Assembly (NCBI RefSeq): GCF_010731815.2
Contig: NZ_AP022593.1
Coordinates: forward strand, 1-64,000
Reading direction: 5' to 3'
Length of the DNA: 64,000 nt
Source: Mycolicibacterium arabiense
GTDB taxonomy: Bacteria; Actinomycetota; Actinomycetes; Mycobacteriales; Mycobacteriaceae
Shown: positions 9,875 to 20,120 of the stretch, one piece after another
Layout of the letters: every line of letters begins with the position of its first letter
Position numbering within the stretch: position 1 is the first letter of the stretch
Made by a program: the position numbers and the translations under genes
Notes under the pieces: model-generated
What the model saw: the letters and a program-made list of their open reading frames with translations, nothing else
Database searches by the model: none
What the model was told of the DNA's origin: nothing

Positions 9875-9898
9875 CTACGTAGCAGGGCAGTACGTAGG
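9875..9898. promoter_or_regulatory. CTACGTAG-type site pair upstream of the NlpC/P60 gene
   Basis: CTACGTAG at 9875-9882 and TACGTAGG at 9891-9898 lie in the divergent region between the hydrolase and the response regulator. The same octamer occurs at 10091-10098 before the response regulator and at 26853-26860 before a secreted serine hydrolase. It is a candidate binding site shared by island promoters. Confidence 0.4.
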
Positions 9899-10090
9899 TA
9901 TCACGTTCAGATCAAACGTTAACATTTGTCACGTGAGGTGACTTGCGCCTCAAGTCTCGCTTGCGTAACAATTCACCGGCCGCGGCGCGGCGCGCGAAAG
10001 TTCGCGCGCGCTATGCCTTTCGCGGCCGTGTGTATCGGCTTCATGCAAGGGGGTGAATTCGACACGCCGCTGCCAAGAGTCTGTACTGCT

Positions 10091-10098
10091 CTACGTAG
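10091..10098. promoter_or_regulatory. CTACGTAG site in the response regulator promoter
   Basis: The octamer sits 33 bp before the ATG at 10131, inside a wider inverted repeat TACTGC/GCAGTA (about 10084-10108). It suits autoregulation by the encoded protein, which is inference only. Confidence 0.35.
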
Positions 10099-10130
10099 TA
10101 GTGCAGTATTTCCTAATGCGTGACGGCTTG

Positions 10131-10868
10131 ATGGCGACGGCACCGGCCCCGGCGACGATGTTGATCGTCGGCGACCACCTCAGGTGGATCGAGGCGGTCG
10201 CCGACCACTTCCGCACCGATGAGGTCTCCTTGGTGGTGGCCGACGACGGTGATGAGGCGGTGGGCGCCGCCCAGCGGCTGCAGCCGGGGTTCGTCGCGCT
10301 CGACGTGGATCTCCTGGGTGGTTCGGTGATGCAGGTGTGCCGAGAAATACGCGACGTCTGTGATTCCCACGTCACGATGTGCACGAGTGCGGGCAACGAG
10401 AACGTCGTCGTGGCGGGCTTGCGAGCAGGCGCTGACGACGTCCTCACCGGTCCGCGCAGCAGCCGCGAGCTTGCGGCGCGGGTGCGGGCCGCGCTGCGGA
10501 GATGGCAGGCCAACGAAGCGCTTGCAGAAGGCGGCGATCCCATGCCACGGCGATTTTCGTACGGACCGTTGTCGATCGACGTTGGTCGACGTGAGGTGCG
10601 GATCGCAGACCAGCGGATCGGTCTGACTCGTACCCAGTTCGACATCTTGGTCGAGCTGGCCAGGCGGCGCGGTGCCGTGGTCACCCGCCGGGATCTGATG
10701 GAGGCGGTCTGGGGATCGCGGTCGAGCGCAAACACCGAACGGATTAGCGTGCACATCGCTGCGCTGCGCCGCCGACTCGGAGACGATTCCGAAGAACCGG
10801 CTCTGGTGCTGAGCGTGCGTGGCGTCGGGTACCGCCTGGCCGTCGCGCCCGGCCGCGTGACCGCGTGA
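10131..10868 (+). CDS. OmpR-family response regulator with degenerate receiver
   Basis: The N-terminal 115 residues are a receiver-like domain and the C-terminal 100 an OmpR/PhoB winged helix (RTQFDILVELARRRGAVVTRRDLME, then RRLGDD and RGVGYRL). The phosphoacceptor Asp is likely in VALDVDLL. The acidic pocket reads GDH instead of two acids, and the conserved Lys of the KPF motif is replaced (TGPRSS), so phosphorylation may be lost or unconventional. No histidine kinase is adjacent. Starts at GTG 10053 and ATG 10116 are also possible; 10131 leaves the CTACGTAG site upstream. The stop overlaps the next gene. Confidence 0.75.
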   Translation: MATAPAPATMLIVGDHLRWIEAVADHFRTDEVSLVVADDGDEAVGAAQRLQPGFVALDVDLLGGSVMQVCREIRDVCDSHVTMCTSAGNENVVVAGLRAGADDVLTGPRSSRELAARVRAALRRWQANEALAEGGDPMPRRFSYGPLSIDVGRREVRIADQRIGLTRTQFDILVELARRRGAVVTRRDLMEAVWGSRSSANTERISVHIAALRRRLGDDSEEPALVLSVRGVGYRLAVAPGRVTA

Positions 10869-11699
10869 GGAAACGCGATGGCCAGTCCCGTGACCGGCGG
10901 ACGGGGTTGAGCATGGCCGCACGCGGAGAACGGTTCATCGTGGCCGCCGTCCGGCTGCTCATGCCACGTCGACACGACGCCCGTATCGGGAGACAAGCGG
11001 CCCGATACTGGTCCGCCTCCGATGGCGACCAGTCGTGGGACTCGAATTCGCATTGGCGACACGGAATCGGCGACGAGGCCTTCGCTGAGGTTGGTAGGGA
11101 CCACTTGGAGATCTATCAGCGGTTCGCTCGCGCGCTGGAGGTCGACACTCCGACGACGATCATCGAATGGGGGGCGGGTGGGGAGCCAACGCCGTGGCCT
11201 TCGCGCCGCATGTCGAGCGCTTCATCTCCGCCGACATTTCGCCGGACAACCTCGCCGAATGCTTCCGCCAAGTGCAGGCCGTCTGCAACACCCCGGTGGA
11301 CACCCTGCTCATCGATCTCGCCGACCCGAACGCAGCTGCCGACGGCCTGCGCCACGCGTGCGACCTTTCCTATGCCTCTACGTCATTGAGTTGACCACCG
11401 GAGTAGACGCCGTGCGCACCATCCTCCGCATCGCCCAACGCGTGCTTCGACCGGGTGGAATGGCCTTCGTGCAGGTGAAGTATCACACCAGCGACGGTCG
11501 TACCCGCGGACGGATCGGCTGGGCCTACGCTCGCAACCTGGCGCTCAACACGACGTTCACCATCGAGGAGTTCTGGAGACTCGCGGGCGAGTGCGGCCTC
11601 GAGCCGCAGCTAGTCACTCTGGTCCCGCGCAACCGCCTCGACAGCCGGTACGCCTACTACGCCTTGACCAAGCCGGTCAGCGGGATGGAACCGCAGTAG
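10865..11699 (+). pseudogene. Class I SAM-dependent methyltransferase, frameshifted
   Basis: About 278 residues once two frameshifts are bridged. The nucleotide-binding motif I is IEWGAGGGANAV (break near 11170 in a G run). Motif II reads RFISADIS. After the second break near 11365 (a T run) the sequence gives LCLYVIEL and VLRPGGMAFVQVKY, the post-motif III signature. The substrate is unknown. It overlaps the response regulator by 4 bp (GTGA), so the two are translationally coupled. Confidence 0.65.
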
Positions 11700-11950
11700 C
11701 GGTGTGACTCGGTCGCGCGCGGTCGGCCATGTACCGGTCAGCGCGGAGAAACGGCCCCGGCCGAACGTCGCGGCACGCGGCGTCGAACGCTACGTACCAA
11801 GCGTCCTGGGTCGATGTGTGCCGAATACGGTGTGGCATGTGCGGGTCTCGCAGCCCCTTCGAACCGGCTGCCTGGCAACGTGTTTGCGCTGCAGGGTAAA
11901 GGGCAATCTGGCTTCACCACGCGCACATTGCCGCTTGCCTTGGTCCACGT
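11700..11950. other. Non-coding spacer after the methyltransferase gene
   Basis: No gene is seen. A TACGTA sequence occurs near 11792. The stretch separates the plus-strand methyltransferase from a minus-strand hydrolase fragment and looks like scrambled remnant DNA. Confidence 0.4.
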
Positions 11951-12187
11951 TCAAACTGTGCTGCCTCCCGGCGCGCAACTGCGATCATCAGATGCGTCTG
12001 GTGCGCCATGCCCTCGAATGTCGGGTAGCGCAACGCGATACCGACCCGCAAGCCGATCGGCAAGTGGCTTCATGCTGTGGTGACCGGGCCCACCGCCGTG
12101 AGGCATGACGATCAGCTCGCCGTTGCCGATCGCCTCGCCCATCAGCGGCCAGCCGTCGTTGCCCACGTGAAGCGTCCGCATCGTCAA
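11951..12187 (-). pseudogene. N-terminal fragment of an alpha/beta hydrolase
   Basis: The first 60 residues match the start of an alpha/beta hydrolase: GELIVMPHGGGPGHHSM (oxyanion region) and YRVALPDIRGHG. After GHG the similarity stops and an unrelated 17-residue tail runs to the stop. The nucleophile elbow and catalytic acid are absent, so this is a 5' remnant. Confidence 0.6.
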
Positions 12188-12271
12188 TCATCCCTTCCCA
12201 TCGTTCAGGCCGCGAAGAGCATTGACGCGCGGATGGCACCTCGTTAGTCGGTAAACCCCACCCCTTGCTTC

Positions 12272-12322
12272 ATACCCGCGGGGGGTATACCTTCAGAAGG
12301 TACCAATACCCCGTAGGGGTAT
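12272..12322. promoter_or_regulatory. Tandem CsoR-type boxes controlling the copper operon
   Basis: ATACCCGCGGGGGGTAT (12272-12288) and ATACCCCGTAGGGGTAT (12306-12322) are centred 34 bp apart, just before copZ. Both have the ATACCC...GGGTAT form bound by CsoR-family copper sensors. No CsoR gene with copper ligands is in the window; only the CstR-like gene at 6693 belongs to the family. Confidence 0.65.
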
Positions 12323-12348
12323 CTACGGCATGCAGATGGGAGTCGGAT

Positions 12349-12559
12349 ATGAGCACGATCGAGTACACCGTCACGGGTATGACCTGCGGGCATTGCGAGC
12401 TGTCGGTGCGTGAGGAAGTGAGCGGGTGCCCGGGTTGAAGACGTCGAGGTCAGCGCCACGACTGGGACGCTGATCGTGACGTCCAGCGGTCCCATCGATG
12501 ACGCGCAGGTTCTCAACGCCGTCGACGAGGCCGGCTATTCGGCGTTGCGCGTCGCATGA
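12349..12559 (+). pseudogene. copZ: CopZ-like copper chaperone (HMA domain), frameshifted
   Basis: A 70-residue heavy-metal-associated domain. GMTCGHC gives the metal-binding CxxC at residues 13 and 16, and the fold's VEDVEVSATTG and AVDEAGYSAL follow. The frame breaks near 12423 and 12437, both in G/C runs (reading EEVSAVPGVEDV when corrected). TGA overlaps the next ATG as ATGA. It should carry Cu(I) to CopA. Confidence 0.75.
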
Positions 12560-13527
12560 ACGCCGCGGGACGGTTGGCCGCATTCGGTGCGGGGCTGGTG
12601 ATGGCATTCGCGGCTGCGTACGGCGCCGCTGCGGCCGTCGCTCCTGACACCGCGGTGACCGCTTCGCTGAACCCCGGCGCGGATAGCCCTGGTGGTCGCG
12701 CCGCGACCACCGAGCAAGCGGCGCCGGTGTCCCTTCCGTCCGCCGATCCGCCAGGGTTGTCCCTCGCCCGAGATGGCTATGCGCTCAGCCCGGTACGGGC
12801 ACCCGTCGCCCCTGGTGGTCGGGGAACGTTGAGCTTCGCCATCGTCGATCCTGGTGGCGAGCCGCTGCTTGACTACGCGACCGTGCACGACAAGCAGCTG
12901 CATCTCATCGTCGTCCGTTCTGATGGCCAGCACTTCGCGCACGTACACCCCGTCCTGGACCGCACCGCGGGCACGTGGTCGACGCCCTGGGCGTGGAACG
13001 CCGCGGGCTCTTACCGCGTGTTCGCCGACTTTCAGCCTGCCCGGGCAGGCAGCACGAAACTAACCCTCACCCGGACCGTGGAGGTGGCCGGCGTCTTCGC
13101 TCCGTCGCCCCGGGCCGCCACACGCATCATTGATGAGATCACCGACTACACCGTAGAACTCGACGGTGCGCTCACCGCGGGCGTCTCGAAGCAGCTCACT
13201 GCGACGGTCACCCGGGACGGGGAGTCAGTGACGACATTGCAGCCCTACCTGGGGGCCTATGGTCACCTCGTCGCGTTGCGTGAGGGAGACCTGGCCTATC
13301 TGCACGTGCACCCTGAGGGGGCTGGGCCGGTAGCGGGCCGCACTGGCGGGCCTGCGGTGTCATTCGCGGCGACCGCACCCACCGCCGGTCGCTACCTGCT
13401 CTACCTCGACTTCAAAGTCGATGACACCGTGCACACCGCCACGTTCGTCGTCGACGCCGCGCGCGGCGACACCGATCAGCCCGCGCCAGAGTCTTCGCGC
13501 GACGCCGGCCATGCCGGCGGGCACTGA
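12556..13527 (+). CDS. Exported His-rich protein of the copper operon
   Basis: 323 residues with an N-terminal signal or anchor segment (residues 8-30, AFGAGLVMAFAAAYGAAAAV). Two related beta-rich segments each carry metal-ligand-like patterns: KQLHLIVVR with HFAHVHP near 115-135, and YGHLVALREG with AYLHVHPEG near 235-255. The tail ends GHAGGH. Homologous proteins are common between copZ and copA in actinobacteria. A periplasmic copper-binding role is likely but not shown by the sequence alone. The frame is intact and it overlaps copZ by 4 bp. Confidence 0.65.
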   Translation: MNAAGRLAAFGAGLVMAFAAAYGAAAAVAPDTAVTASLNPGADSPGGRAATTEQAAPVSLPSADPPGLSLARDGYALSPVRAPVAPGGRGTLSFAIVDPGGEPLLDYATVHDKQLHLIVVRSDGQHFAHVHPVLDRTAGTWSTPWAWNAAGSYRVFADFQPARAGSTKLTLTRTVEVAGVFAPSPRAATRIIDEITDYTVELDGALTAGVSKQLTATVTRDGESVTTLQPYLGAYGHLVALREGDLAYLHVHPEGAGPVAGRTGGPAVSFAATAPTAGRYLLYLDFKVDDTVHTATFVVDAARGDTDQPAPESSRDAGHAGGH

Positions 13528-13569
13528 AGACTTCCGCCTTACCCAGAGAATCGAAAGGCAGTGCCACGC

Positions 13570-15826
13570 ATGACGACATCGACAGCAGTGTCCGGCCCGA
13601 GCGTTGAATTACGCATCAGCGGGATGACCTGCGCGTCCTGCGCCAACCGCATCGAGCGCAAGCTCAACAAGATCGACGGTGTCGCCGCAACGGTCAACTA
13701 CGCGACAGAGAAGGCCACCGTCACGGTGCCTGACGGATACGATCCGGCGCAACTGATCGCCGAGGTGAAGAACGCCGGCTACAGCGCCACGCTACCGACA
13801 CCGGAGAAGCCCGCCCCCAGCCGGGAAACAGGCGAAACCGACGACCCCGACATGGCGTCGTTACGCCACCGGCTGATCGGTTCGGTGCTGTTGTCGGTGC
13901 CGGTCATCGCGATGGCGATGATCCCCGCAGCGCAGTTCACGTACTGGCAGTGGGCGTCGCTGGCGCTCGCTGCGCCGGTGATCGTCTGGGCGGCGTGGCC
14001 GTTCCACCGCGCCGCCTGGACCAACCTGCGTCACGGCACGGCGACGATGGACACGCTCATCTCCCTGGGCACTTTGTCGGCGTTCCTGTGGTCGCTGTAC
14101 GCGCTGTTCCTCGGGACCGCCGGCACCCCGGGAATGAAGCACCCCTTCGAACTGACGTTGGCACCGTCTCATGGCGCCGCCAACATCTACCTCGAGGTCG
14201 CAGCAGGTGTAACGACATTCATCCTGGCGGGACGGTATTTCGAGAAACGGTCCAAACGGCAGGCCGGCGCGGCTGCGCGCCTTGTTGGAGCTGGGCGCCA
14301 AGGAGGTGTCGGTGCTGCGCGACGGCGCGGAAGCGAAGATCGCCGTCGACGACTTGTGGTGGGCGACGAGTTCGTCGTGCGCCCGGGGAGAAGATCGCCA
14401 CCGACGGGTGGTGACGTCGGGGACATCGGCGGTGGACGCGTCGATGCTGACCGGCGAATCGGTACCCGTGGAGGTCGGTCCAGGTGACTCCGTGGTCGGT
14501 GCGACCGTCAACGCCGGCGGGCGACTGGTCGTGCGAGCCACCCGCGTCGGTTCGGACACCCAGTTGGCGCAGATGGCGCAACTGGTGGAGAACGCCCAAA
14601 CAGGAAAAGCCGAAGTCCAGCGCTTAGCAGACCGCGTTTCCGGAGTCTTCGTACCGATCGTCCTCGCGATCGCGGTGATCACACTGGGCGCGTGGCTGGG
14701 CGCAGGGTTTCCGGTCGCGGCCGCCTTCACCGCCGCCGTTGCAGTCCTGGTGATCGCGTGCCCATGCGCGCTCGGTTTAGCCACGCCGACGGCACTGCTG
14801 GTCGGCACCGGTCGCGGGGCGCAAATGGGCGTCTTGATCAAGGGACCGGAAGTGCTGGAGTCCACCCGCAAGGTCGACACTGTGGTGCTGGACAAGACCG
14901 GCACCGTCACCACCGGCAAGATGACCCTGGTCGATGTCATCACTGCCGCGGGGACCGAACGCGCAGACCTGCTCCGGCTAGCCGGAGCATTGGAGAACGC
15001 TTCGGAACACCCGATCGCCCAGGCCATCGCGACCGCCGCGACCGAAGAACTCGGGACGCTGCCCACCCCTGAGGATTTCGCCAATGTCGAAGGCAAGGGT
15101 GTACAGGGCGTCGTCGACGGCCACGCCGTCGTCGTGGGACGCCAATCTCTGCTCGCCGACTGGTCCCAACACTTGAGCCCGGAGTTGGTGCAGGCGAAAG
15201 AAGCGGCTGAAGCGCAGGGGAAGACGGTGGTCGCCGCCGGCTGGGACGGTCAGGTTCGCGGTGTGCTCGTCGTCGCAGACACCGTGAAACCCACTAGCGC
15301 GCAGGCTATCTCACAGATGCGTCAGATGGGTCTGACCCCCGTGCTGCTCACCGGTGACAACGAAGCCGTTGCGAGGCAGATTGCCGCCGAGGTCGGCATC
15401 GACACCGTGATCGCCGAGGTGATGCCGAAGGACAAAGTCGACGTCATCGTCCGGCTGCAATCCGAGGGCAAGACCGTGGCGATGATCGGCGATGGCGTCA
15501 ACGATGCGCCCGCCCTCGCCCAAGCCGACCTCGGCTTGGCGATGGGTACCGGAACTGACGTGGCGATCGAGGCCTCCGACATCACCCTGGTGCGCGGCGA
15601 TCTGCGCAGCGCCGTTGACGCGATCCGGCTATCCCGCAGAACGTTGTCGACGATCAAGACGAACCTGTTCTGGGCGTTCGCCTACAACGTCGCCGCCATA
15701 CCGGTCGCAGCCCTGGGCATGCTCAACCCGATGCTCGCCGGCGCGGCAATGGCGTTCTCCAGCGTCTTCGTCGTGGGCAACAGCCTCCGACTGCGCGGCT
15801 TCAAATCCACAGCCTCTGCCCACTAA
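13570..15826 (+). pseudogene. copA: CopA-type Cu(I)-exporting P1B-1 ATPase, frameshifted
   Basis: About 752 residues. In order: HMA domain with GMTCASC, six membrane segments, actuator TGES, the ion-path CPC in VIACPCALGLATPTALL, DKTGT, SEHPIA, LLTGDN and [10 protein letters not shown], then the last two helices. The CPC and the N-terminal HMA mark the Cu(I) subclass. The frame breaks near 14277 and twice between 14358 and 14410, each at a G run, so the actuator domain is split between two frames. ATG 13570 was chosen over GTG 13561 for spacing to AAAGG. It is the core exporter of the operon. Confidence 0.85.
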
Positions 15827-15849
15827 CCCCCCTGCACTAAGGAGACCCC

Positions 15850-16125
15850 ATGTCCGGCAACGAGAATGCGACGTCGAGCTGCTGCTGCAGCGGCTCACCA
15901 CAAGACCTCGGCACGACGGTCATCAATCCCGCGCCCACCAACCTCCTCGAACCCGCAACGGACGAGACGACATGCCCGGTCATGCCCGGCACGCCAGTGG
16001 ACAAGGTGGCCGCCGAAGCCGCAGGCCTGTTCCGCGATTACCGCGGTCGGCGGTACTGGTTGTGCTGCAAAGGATGTGGACCGCGGTTCGACCGTGATCC
16101 CGACAAGTACGCCGGCGTGGCCTGA
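15850..16125 (+). CDS. Small Cys-rich YHS-type metal-binding protein
   Basis: 91 residues. The N-terminus has a CCC cluster (SSCCCSG). The C-terminal 50 form a YHS/TRASH-like fold: CPVMPGTPVDK, YRGRRYWLCCKGC and a final DPDKYAG. Such domains bind soft metals and often accompany copper ATPases. It lies between copA and copB with a good AAGGAG ribosome site. Confidence 0.75.
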   Translation: MSGNENATSSCCCSGSPQDLGTTVINPAPTNLLEPATDETTCPVMPGTPVDKVAAEAAGLFRDYRGRRYWLCCKGCGPRFDRDPDKYAGVA

Positions 16126-16326
16126 CCGCATTCGTCATGACGCCACCGTCTTCGGGACGCTGCCGCCGCAGGACCGGCCGACGACGCCAAACGCACTGAA
16201 GAGTCCAGATTGACCGACTCTGGCGGCCATGACGCGTGACAGCGGTGCATCTCGACGCAGTTGCGTCGGCCCTCCGATCGCTGCTCACACGTTCGAACCG
16301 ACACATGAGTCTTCCAAGGAGCGAAA

Positions 16327-18455
16327 ATGACACATCACGACGAGCACGCGGTGGCGGCGTCTCACGGCGGCGCGCACCCGGACCACGAAGGCCGCGGCGG
16401 AGACGGACGACGCCCCGAACACCAAACGAGCACCGGCCACGACGGCCATGCTGGACACGGGGGCCATGCCGGCCACGGCGGCGATCACGTCGCTGTGTTC
16501 CGGAGGCTCTTCTGGATCAACGTGATCATAGCCGTCCCGGTCATCGTGTTCTCGACCATGTTCGCAATGCTGCTCGGCTACGAAGTACCCGGCTTTCCCG
16601 GCGCCCGCTGGATCGCGCCGTTGCTCGGCACGGTCATGTACGTCGTCGGTGGTCGCCCTTTCTCACCGGTGCCGTCAGCGAAATCCGGTCTCGCAAGCCG
16701 GGAATGATGCTGCTCATCGGGCTGGCCATCACCGTCGCATTCTTCGCCTCCTGGGGCGCGAGCCTGGGCCTGCTCCACCACGAACTGGAGTTCTGGTGGG
16801 AACTGGCGCTGCTGATCGTGATCATGCTGCTCGGCCACTGGGTCGAGATGCGTTCCTCGCCCAAACCACCTCCGCACTGGACTCCTGGCCGCCCTGCTTC
16901 CCGACGAGGCCGAGAAAGTCGACGGCGACCGCATCATCACCGTCTCACCCGCCGACCTGCACGTCGGGGATCTGGTGGTCGTCCGACCCGGCGGCAGCGT
17001 CCCCGCCGACGGCAGAATCATCGACGGACGCGCGGACATGGACGAGTCGATGGTGACCGGTGAATCACGATCGGTGGCCCGTGGTCTCGGGGACGCGGTG
17101 ACGGCCGGAACTGTCGCCACAGATTCTGGGCTGCGGGTCGAAATCACCGCCACGGGCGACGATACCGCGCTGGCGGGCATCCAGCGCTTGGTCACCGAGG
17201 CGCGTAACTCGTCCTCGCGAGCCCAGCGCCTCGCCGACCGGGCGGCCGGCTGGCTGTTCTGGTTCGCCTTGGGGACCGCCGCAATCACCGCCGCGGCGTG
17301 GTCGATCGTCGGAGACCCCGACGCCTCGGTCGTCCGGGCGATCACCGTGCTCGTCATCGCATGCCCCCATGCGTTGGGATTGGCGATACCACTGGTGGTG
17401 TCAATCGCGACCGAACGTGCCGCGCGGGGAGGTGTGCTGATCAAGGATCGCCTGGCACTAGAAGGAATGCGCACCGTCGACGCCGTCCTCTTCGACAAAA
17501 CCGGCACCCTGACCAAGGGTGAACCGACGGTGACCGCCATCGAGGCCAGCGGCGACCTCGACGATGACACCGTGCTCGCCCTGGCGGCCGCCGCCGAGGC
17601 CGACAGTGAACACCCCCTGGCACGGGCAATCGTGAGAGCCGCCATGGAGCGCGCACTCAGTGTGCCTCGCGCCAGTGGCTTTTCGTCGTCTCCGGCGGTC
17701 GGTGTGACTGCCATCGTCGAGGGGCACGAGATCCGGGTGGGCGGCCCCCGCTTACTCGAGGAGATCGGCGGACAAGAGGTCGACACTGCCACCGCGTGGC
17801 GTGAGGAGGGCGCCATCATCTTGCACGTCGTCCGCGACGGCGCTGTGCTCGGCGGCCTGCGCTTGGCAGACGAAATCCGCCCCGAATCGCGGGAAGCGGT
17901 CGCCGCCCTGCACAAGCTCGGCGTCGAGGTGGTCATGATTACCGGTGACGCCGAGGCGGTCGCCCAGGCCGTGGGCCGCGAACTCGGCATTGATCGGGTG
18001 TTTGCCGGCGTGCGCCCGGAGGACAAGGCGTCGAAGGTCTCGGCTCTGCAGCACGAGGGCAAGAAGGTCGCCATGGTCGGCGACGGTGTCAATGATGCCC
18101 CGCGTTGGCGCAGGCCGACGTTGGCATCGCGATCGGCGCGGGTACCGACGTAGCGATCGCCTCTGCCGGTGTAATCCTGGCCAGTTCCGACCCGCGATCG
18201 GTGCTGTCGGTGATCGAGCTGTCCCGGGCGAGCTACCGGAAGATGAAGCAGAACCTGTGGTGGGGCGCCGGATACAACCTCGTCGCAGTGCCATTGGCTG
18301 CGGGTGTCCTCGCACCGATCGGGTTCGTGCTGCCGATGTCAGTTGGCGCGATTCTGATGTCCTTGTCGACGATCGTCGTGGCTCTCAATGCGCAAGTGTT
18401 GCGCCGCCTCGACCTCAGTCCTGAGGCGAGCACGCGCGCAGTTCTTGATCATTAG
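16327..18455 (+). pseudogene. copB: CopB-type P1B-3 copper ATPase with His-rich N-terminus, frameshifted
   Basis: About 709 residues. The N-terminal 55 residues are His/Gly-rich (HDGHAGHGGHAGHGGDH). Membrane segments follow, then TGES, the ion-path CPH in VIACPHALGLAIPLVVS, DKTGT, SEHPLA, ITGDAEAV and [10 protein letters not shown], and two final helices ending RRLDLSP. CPH with a His-rich N-terminus defines the P1B-3 class (Cu(II) or Cu(I)). Frames change near 16665, 16855 and 18100. It is the second copper pump of this operon. Confidence 0.8.
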
Positions 18456-18673
18456 GACTGCGGAAGGCGAAGCTTTTCCGTGGTGCGCTGCGAATGGCAG
18501 GCCGCTTGCACGGTCGGGTTGAGGTTGGCGATAAGCGTCCCTAGACGTTGACTACTCGGCCTGACCGACGACGTACCCTGTGAGCGTTGATCTTTCGAGA
18601 CGGGCCGACCGGATACCAACGGAGTAACTGTTCGATCGTCAAGGGGCCCCGAACAAGCGCAGAGATCGATTGT

Positions 18674-19487
18674 TCACTCGCTGTGATCATGATCGCTATC
18701 ACCGTCTTGCGCAGGTACCGCGGGCGAAGCCGGGGCTTCTGCCGGCGCCGGCACCGCCGACTGGCCGGCGGGCTCGTTCACTGGCGGCGGGACGGCCGAA
18801 TCATGGTTGCTCTCAGGGTCATGGGGCTCCTGAGCGCTGGAGTCGTGCTGATTGGCCTGTTCAGACTCAGCCTCATTGGCTTGTTGGTCGCTCTGTGCAT
18901 CGTCGGGGGCGGTCCCGTGGTGCTCGCTTTGCGCGTCCCCGGGGGCTGTCCCGTGATGACCACCATCGGCGCTCGCTGGCGCGTCGTGGCCATGCCGCAG
19001 GCCCGAGGCAACGCCCACTGTCGACGCCAGCGCAACGATGCCGACCGCGCTCATGAGCACCGATGCGCTAAAGAACACCGGTACCGGCTCTCCCTGTAGG
19101 CCGCGGTACCACACCCCAGCTGGCGCCCATCACGACGTAAATTTGAAGTAGAAGCGCGCAGAGGTCCGCGGCTTGGACCAATTCCGCTTCTCCGGCGTTG
19201 GGACCGAACGGGGCTCCCGCGGTCCTAGATAACGCCCAGAGTGCGATGGCTCCAATGTTGAACACAATGCCAACAGCAAGCACAGGGGTCGTGGTTCGGG
19301 AGAGAATGAGCCGCGCCCAGAGCAATTGGAAGAGTGCGAGCGATGCGAAGAAGACGCCTGCTGGCATCCACTCCTGCCAGTGGTTCGGCACGACGGCGAA
19401 GTGAATTACTGACGCGCCGATCGAGGCGAGCGCGGCGAGCCGAGCGGCCAGCCTGCTGTCAGTCTTCCTCGCTGTTCTGGGTGCCAC
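18674..19487 (-). pseudogene. Membrane protein with acidic His-rich tail, one frameshift
   Basis: About 270 residues: five hydrophobic helices (from ALASIGASVIHFAVV to FSASVLMSAVGIVALAS) and then a roughly 95-residue acidic tail with many His, including two imperfect copies of HHGTAPxDAQS and the end SDHDHSE. A frameshift near 19115 splits helix 4 from helix 5. The start is uncertain (GTG 19487 or ATG 19634). The tail suggests metal buffering. It lies convergent with copB and divergent from arsR. Family not recognised beyond similar proteins near actinobacterial copper genes. Confidence 0.5.
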
Positions 19488-19745
19488 GGAACCAGGATGG
19501 CAGCGCGACCACCGGTAGTCGTTGAGTGACGCCACATTTAGACCCGACCGAGATGCATCCGTCACCGATGCCACGGACCGCGCAGGCGGTGGCGACGGCG
19601 CCACGCGCGAATGCCGCATCACGGCAGAGGGCAAAGCTCACTGATTCTGGACAGTGGCGTCTGCGGCGGCTTCGTTTCCCTTTCAGCTCGAAAATTCATC
19701 GTCTGTTCGTTTGCGCGTTGATTCGATCACTGTCAATATCGATGC

Positions 19746-20120
19746 ATGTCGATTCCGGAGAGTGCGGGGGCGGACCGCTGCTGTGCCACGCCGCCACTGC
19801 TGCGCGAGCCACTGACTGAACTGGCCGCCGCCGAGATGGCGACGAAGCTGAAGGCACTGGCCGACCCGGTGCGGTTGCGGCTCTTCAGCGCGATCGCCAG
19901 CCATTCCGGCGGCGAGGCGTGCGTCTGCGACATCTCCGGCGGTATCGACGTTTCGCAGCCCACGGTGTCGCATCACCTCAAGGTGCTGCGCGCCGCCGGC
20001 CTGTTGACCTCTGAGCGCCGGGCATCGTGGGTGTACTACGCCGTCGTCCCGGAGGCGTTGCGCGAGATCGCGGCGCTGCTGGATCTCGACAGTCCCGCGC
20101 TGGCAGGGGTGACGGCATGA
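19746..20120 (+). CDS. arsR: ArsR arsenic-responsive repressor
   Basis: 124 residues of ArsR/SmtB winged helix. GEACVCDISGGIDVSQPTVS contains the ArsR-type CxC in the DNA-binding region, followed by HHLKVLRAAGLL. An extra CC pair lies at residues 12-13. Its TGA overlaps the acr3 start (ATGA), so arsR leads the operon arsR-acr3-arsC-arsC-flavoprotein. The upstream TTGATTCGATCACTGTCAATA is the probable promoter/operator. Confidence 0.9.
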   Translation: MSIPESAGADRCCATPPLLREPLTELAAAEMATKLKALADPVRLRLFSAIASHSGGEACVCDISGGIDVSQPTVSHHLKVLRAAGLLTSERRASWVYYAVVPEALREIAALLDLDSPALAGVTA

